From Lentibacillus kapialis (lineage in GTDB: Bacteria; Bacillota; Bacilli; Bacillales; Amphibacillaceae): DNA of 38,200 bases. The stretch's first letter is position 1, and the number at the start of each line of letters is the position of its first letter. The notes under the pieces were generated by a model. The model searched no databases, was not told the origin of the DNA, and saw only the letters and a list, made by a program, of their open reading frames with translations. Below, piece after piece: positions 34,665 through 38,200 of this stretch. The stretch is taken from positions 1-38,200 of the forward strand of contig NZ_BMNQ01000033.1 in NCBI RefSeq assembly GCF_014646635.1. The letters are read 5' to 3'. The position numbers and the translations under genes were made by a program.

Positions 34665-35666
34665 ATGAATCTTGAATCATTTAAGCATGTCTTCTATCGG
34701 ATGCCAATTGTTGTCAGGCTCCTGCTTGCCGTATGTGTGATTATGCTGTTTTTCGGCACGGTCATCCACCTGATAGAACCCCGGGAATTTCCATCCGTTT
34801 TTGACGGTGTATGGTGGGCTTTCGTTACAGGTGCCACAATTGGCTACGGTGATTATGTTCCGATAACAATAACCGGCCGAATTGTTGGTATTTTACTCAT
34901 CCTCTCCGGCGGCGGTATGCTGACCTTTTATATTACAACTCTGGCAGCATCAACGATTAATCATGAAAATGATTTATCAAAGGGAAAGGTGTCCTTTAAC
35001 GGCAAAAACCATATTGTTATCATCGGCTGGAATGAACGCACCAGACAGTTGATCGATATGATTGCAAGCAAAGATACCCATCAGGAGATTGTCATGATTG
35101 ACCGCACACTCAATGAACTGCCATACCAGCATTACCCTGTCCATTTTATCCACGGTGAACCAAGTGAAGATGCTGTATTAGTCCAGGCAAATATTGAAAA
35201 AGCTGAATCCGTCCTGATCAGTTCGGGTATAACAACCGAAGAACGCAAAGCTGATATTAACACAATTCTGGCTGCCGTCGCTATACGGGGGAATAATCAG
35301 GATGTACAAATCAATGCGGAAATCCTAACCATCAGTCAGGTTGAGAATGCGATTCGTGCCGGTGCTGACACCGTCATAAGTTCGAATGATTTTATGAGTA
35401 CATTGTTCTATCATGAACTTTTCCATAAAAAAAACACACCCCCATTCGAAACTGTGTTAACTCTATTGAATGAACAGCAATTTTCCCATATCAAATTGCC
35501 TCAGGAATTGGAGGGCAGTTCGTACAAAGAGGCTGTCATATTCTTTTTGAACAGTGATGAACTGCTCCTTGGTTTTATCCGTGATGGTGACTGGGTCATG
35601 AATCCATCTAAAGAGATAAGCCTGGACAGTGATGACACACTGATTATTTTATCCGCCTGGAAATAG
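34665..35666 (+). CDS. yugO: Potassium channel with RCK (TrkA-N) domain, YugO-like
   Basis: 333 residues from the ATG at 34665, which follows AAAGGTGA; the frame is open from 34545 but lacks family similarity there. Two membrane segments (about 15-35 and 72-95) flank a pore helix and the selectivity filter TIGYGD (58-63). A cytosolic Rossmann-type RCK domain begins HIVIIGWNERTRQL near 107. B. subtilis YugO exports K+ and mediates electrical signalling in biofilms. There the small mstX gene overlaps the start; no mstX relative is seen here. Confidence 0.92.
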   Translation: MNLESFKHVFYRMPIVVRLLLAVCVIMLFFGTVIHLIEPREFPSVFDGVWWAFVTGATIGYGDYVPITITGRIVGILLILSGGGMLTFYITTLAASTINHENDLSKGKVSFNGKNHIVIIGWNERTRQLIDMIASKDTHQEIVMIDRTLNELPYQHYPVHFIHGEPSEDAVLVQANIEKAESVLISSGITTEERKADINTILAAVAIRGNNQDVQINAEILTISQVENAIRAGADTVISSNDFMSTLFYHELFHKKNTPPFETVLTLLNEQQFSHIKLPQELEGSSYKEAVIFFLNSDELLLGFIRDGDWVMNPSKEISLDSDDTLIILSAWK

Positions 35667-35707
35667 AAACGGCATCACCTTCCCTTTCTCCTCACCAACC
35701 ATTGTTT

Positions 35708-35736
35708 TTGCCCAGATTCAATATTTATGCTAGAAT
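35708..35736 (+). promoter_or_regulatory. yugI promoter
   Basis: -35 TTGCCC (35708-35713), 17-base spacer, -10 TAGAAT (35731-35736) extended by TGC. It lies about 45 bases before the yugI ATG. Confidence 0.6.
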
Positions 35737-35782
35737 GTTTAAATGTGTAAAATGAATCGAAAAAATTATAGGGGTGTTCAGC

Positions 35783-36169
35783 ATGATAGACAATTTTGAA
35801 ACAGGTCAAATCTTAGAAGGCAAAGTCACCGGAATTCAACCATATGGCGCATTTGTTGCCTTGGATGATGAAACGCAGGGACTCGTCCATATTTCCGAAG
35901 TTACAAACGGGTTCGTTAAAGACATTAATCACTACCTGTCAGTCGACGATGATGTTAAAGTAAAAATATTAAGTGTGGATACAGAAAGCAATAAGGTATC
36001 ATTGTCAATCCGTGCAACACAGGAAGCGCCAAAGAATCAGGAAAACAGCCAAAAAAGTGCACCAAAGCAGCAGCAGAATGATACAAGCACAGGGTTCAAT
36101 ACGTTAAAAGACAAACTCGACGAATGGATCAAACAATCTGAAGAGCGCGAAGGAAATTTTAAAAAGTAG
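35783..36169 (+). CDS. yugI: S1 RNA-binding domain protein YugI (general stress protein 13)
   Basis: 128 residues from the ATG at 35783, six bases after GGGGTG. Residues about 6-75 form one S1 domain, with the typical GQILEGKVTGIQPYGAFVAL, GLVHISE and VKVKILSVD segments. The C-terminal third is a Gln/Lys/Ser-rich linker followed by an amphipathic end. B. subtilis YugI is a ribosome-associated, stress-linked protein. A role in RNA or ribosome binding is expected from the domain. Confidence 0.92.
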   Translation: MIDNFETGQILEGKVTGIQPYGAFVALDDETQGLVHISEVTNGFVKDINHYLSVDDDVKVKILSVDTESNKVSLSIRATQEAPKNQENSQKSAPKQQQNDTSTGFNTLKDKLDEWIKQSEEREGNFKK

Positions 36170-36223
36170 TGACCTGGAGAGGAGTTTTTTCATTACATCA
36201 ACGTGGAAAAGCTTCTTTTTTTG

Positions 36224-36308
36224 TAATATCAGAAAGTATACATTATGGTTGACCTTATAAGAAAAGCTTCGGCACTCGTTAAAGAGGAGACGAATGCCGC
36301 GTTTCTAA
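36224..36308 (-). repeat. 88-bp hairpin repeat family, copy R5 (85 bp)
   Basis: Minus orientation. Inner stem CGGCATTCGT / ACGAGTGCCG: the closing C-G pair of the consensus is T-A here, and one pair is T-G, so the stem is kept. The tail is TATACTTTCTGATATTA. It lies 55 bases after yugI and 63 bases before pgi. Confidence 0.88.
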
Positions 36309-36371
36309 TAGAATGTCTATTCTTGATTCAGGTTGTTTATTAAAATAGAATGATGAACGAAGGAGGATATC

Positions 36372-37718
36372 ATGACACATATCAATTTTTCGTATAATTG
36401 GGCATTGAATTTCTTAAGTCAAACAGAACTAGATTATCTTTCAGAATACGTTGAATCGGCACATCATCACCTTCACCAAAAAACAGGTCAAGGTCGGAAT
36501 TTTTTAGGTTGGGTGGATTTGCCGGAAAATTATGATGAGCACGAGTTCAGCCGTATCAAATCAGCGGCTGAAAAAATAAGAAAGGATTCGGATGTGCTGC
36601 TCGTCATCGGCATCGGCGGATCATACCTTGGCGCAAGGGCAGCGATAGAAATGCTGAACCATTCATTTCAAAACCTGCTTTCCGGTGAACAACGCGATGC
36701 ACCGCAGGTTTTGTTTGTTGGCAACCATCTGAGCCCGACCTATATTAATGAATTATTCGATGTTCTTAAAAACAAAGACGTCTCCGTTAACATTATTTCG
36801 AAAAGCGGGACGACGACCGAACCCGCAATAGCTTTCCGCATTTTCCGGAAATTCCTCGAGGAGAAATACGGGAAAGAAAAAGCTAAAGAACGAATCTATG
36901 CGACAACGGATAAGGAAAAAGGAGCATTGAAAGACGCTGCCAATCAGGCAGGGTATGACACGTTTGTAATTCCCGATGATGTCGGCGGACGCTATTCAGT
37001 CCTGACAGCAGTGGGATTACTGCCGATTGCGGTTAGCGGTATAGCAATCGAAAATATGATGCAAGGCGCAAAAAAGGCTATGCATGATCTGGCAGAACCA
37101 TCACTTGACCGTAATCCAGCCTATCAATACGCCGCTGTACGGAATATTTTATACAACAAAGGCAGGAATATTGAAATGCTGATCAACTATGAACCCCATC
37201 TTCAATATTTCAGTGAATGGTGGAAACAACTTTTCGGTGAAAGTGAAGGCAAAGATCATAAAGGCATATTCCCCGCTTCAGCCAACTTTACAACCGATTT
37301 GCACTCACTGGGGCAATACATTCAAGATGGAAAACGCAACCTATTTGAAACGGTCCTGCGTGTGAACAAGCCAGGTAAGGATATGACCTTGGAAGCTGAC
37401 AATGACAATGCAGACGGCCTCAATTATCTGGCTGGAAAATCCCTTAATGAAATCAATGTTAAAGCATACCAAGGCACCCTGCTCGCGCATACTGACGGCG
37501 GTGTTCCGAATCTTGTAATTGAAGCTCCGGCACTCGATGCGTACACATTTGGCTATCTCGTTTACTTTTTTGAAAAAGCATGTGCGGTGAGCGGCTATCT
37601 TCTGGGGGTCAATCCCTTTGACCAGCCAGGTGTTGAAGCTTATAAAGAAAATATGTTTGCTCTCTTAGGCAAGCCTGGGTTTGAAGATAAAAAGGAAAAT
37701 TTAGAGAGACGTCTGTAA
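36372..37718 (+). CDS. pgi: Glucose-6-phosphate isomerase
   Basis: Interconverts glucose-6-phosphate and fructose-6-phosphate. The 448-residue protein matches the short Firmicute form. It shows [10 protein letters not shown] (79-88), the phosphate-binding [10 protein letters not shown] (143-152), [14 protein letters not shown], the catalytic glutamate in [11 protein letters not shown], and [16 protein letters not shown]-type C-terminal signature (here [16 protein letters not shown]). The RBS AAGGAGG is well placed. It is flanked on both sides by hairpin repeats and is probably monocistronic. Confidence 0.97.
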   Translation: MTHINFSYNWALNFLSQTELDYLSEYVESAHHHLHQKTGQGRNFLGWVDLPENYDEHEFSRIKSAAEKIRKDSDVLLVIGIGGSYLGARAAIEMLNHSFQNLLSGEQRDAPQVLFVGNHLSPTYINELFDVLKNKDVSVNIISKSGTTTEPAIAFRIFRKFLEEKYGKEKAKERIYATTDKEKGALKDAANQAGYDTFVIPDDVGGRYSVLTAVGLLPIAVSGIAIENMMQGAKKAMHDLAEPSLDRNPAYQYAAVRNILYNKGRNIEMLINYEPHLQYFSEWWKQLFGESEGKDHKGIFPASANFTTDLHSLGQYIQDGKRNLFETVLRVNKPGKDMTLEADNDNADGLNYLAGKSLNEINVKAYQGTLLAHTDGGVPNLVIEAPALDAYTFGYLVYFFEKACAVSGYLLGVNPFDQPGVEAYKENMFALLGKPGFEDKKENLERRL

Positions 37719-37772
37719 AATGGTTGATACAATCCTCAAAAGGCGGACAAACAGCGGATAAATATCCCACTT

Positions 37773-37860
37773 TTAGAAAAACTTGGCATTCGCCTCGTCT
37801 TATAGCGAATGCCGAAGCGTTTCTTATAAGGTCACCCATTATTTATACTTTCTGACGTTA
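37773..37860 (+). repeat. 88-bp hairpin repeat, copy R6
   Basis: Exactly 88 bases. The core stem GGCATTCGC / GCGAATGCC is perfect, the outer arms are AGAAAA / TTTCT, and the tail is TATACTTTCTGACGTTA. It lies 54 bases after the pgi stop and is followed with no gap by copy R7. Confidence 0.92.
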
Positions 37861-37946
37861 TTAGAAAACTTGGCTTATCGCCAAGCTTTAATGGCGATAG
37901 CCTTAGTTGCACTTATGCAGTAAGAAATAATTTATACTTTCTTAAC
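37861..37946 (+). repeat. Diverged hairpin repeat, copy R7
   Basis: It begins TTAGAAAACTT like the family and ends TTTATACTTTCTTAAC. The stem sequence is quite different: GGCTTATCGCCA pairs with TGGCGATAGCC around an 8-base loop. The architecture (head, hairpin, AT-rich tail) is kept while the hairpin sequence has changed. Confidence 0.7.
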
Positions 37947-38044
37947 TGCCAAGAAAAATATCTCACCTTTTTTGTCAGATTATGTTTATATTTTTAATGA
38001 CGGGGTAATACTATAACTGTAAGACTTTCTCGTATTCCCCCTGT

Positions 38045-38073
38045 AAGCAAGGCGATAAAGCCTTGCTTTTTTT
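38045..38073 (+). terminator. Intrinsic terminator
   Basis: Stem AAGCAAGGC / GCCTTGCTT with a 6-base loop and a run of eight T. It could end a transcript from pgi or a small transcript starting in 37947-38044. No gene is seen immediately upstream. Confidence 0.8.
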
Positions 38074-38200
38074 TATCAGATAAGAAAGTATAAAATTTGA
38101 GAATATCACAATACCCAATACTGTGTGTTTTTGCGCACCCCGCTGTTGGGCAGTCCAGGTAGTCCGAATCCACATGATAACTTTTAAGTGTCGTAGCCGG
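38074..38200. other. Right edge, no clear gene
   Basis: GAAAGTATAAA at 38085 is weakly like the repeat tail. A minus-strand frame stays open from the right edge to about 38000 but runs through the terminator hairpin and does not look like protein. Nothing else can be supported. Confidence 0.4.

Noticed and set aside
38000-38200. Minus-strand frame open from the right edge
   Set aside because: It reads through a strong terminator hairpin and gives no recognisable protein.

Overview
The window is a low-GC Firmicute chromosome segment. The protein sequences, gene order, leader RNAs and RBS style point to the Bacillaceae, most likely a halophilic or halotolerant genus near Virgibacillus, Lentibacillus or Oceanobacillus; this genus-level placement is inference. 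Nearly all genes are housekeeping or core metabolic genes with recognisable Bacillus subtilis relatives. No prophage, CRISPR array, tRNA or transposase gene was seen.

Layout. 1-300: tandem consensus promoters and leader of an rRNA operon that runs leftward out of the window. 310-1443: a short coding remnant and a secreted protein gene. 1451-4224: leuS behind a leucine T-box. 4360-6609: mnmM (ytqB), ytpB (C35 terpene synthase) and ytoA. 6721-10391: asnB and metK, metK behind an S-box (SAM) riboswitch. 10588-15045: pckA and an ABC uptake operon (ytlA-ytlC-ytlD). 15156-17676: ytkD (Nudix), two unknown genes and a Fur-controlled orphan siderophore ATPase (YusV-like). 17781-24572: menE, menB, menH, menD and menF on the minus strand. 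24749-26440: divergent menA-menI-yteA. 26576-27528: ribU behind an FMN riboswitch. 27739-32139: bacillopeptidase F. 32725-37718: M42 peptidase, thioredoxin-like protein, YugO-type K+ channel, YugI and glucose-6-phosphate isomerase.

Function. The men genes cover chorismate to demethylmenaquinone (MenF, D, H, E, B, I, A) except MenC, which is missing. The DHNA-CoA thioesterase MenI sits beside MenA. Three minus-strand transcription units are controlled by leader RNAs sensing uncharged tRNA-Leu, SAM and FMN. PckA and Pgi belong to central carbon metabolism.

The least conventional signal is a family of about 88-bp intergenic hairpin repeats. I count seven copies: 15048, 16354, 19286, 19374/19633, 36224, 37773 and 37861. 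They share a long stem-loop and a conserved 3' tail, TATACTTTCTGACGTTA. Stem bases change in a pairing-preserving way between copies, two pairs lie exactly head-to-tail, and several copies lie just after stop codons. One copy is split by a second, unrelated 243-bp element with imperfect terminal inverted repeats and internal hairpins. This nested structure lies between menB and menE.
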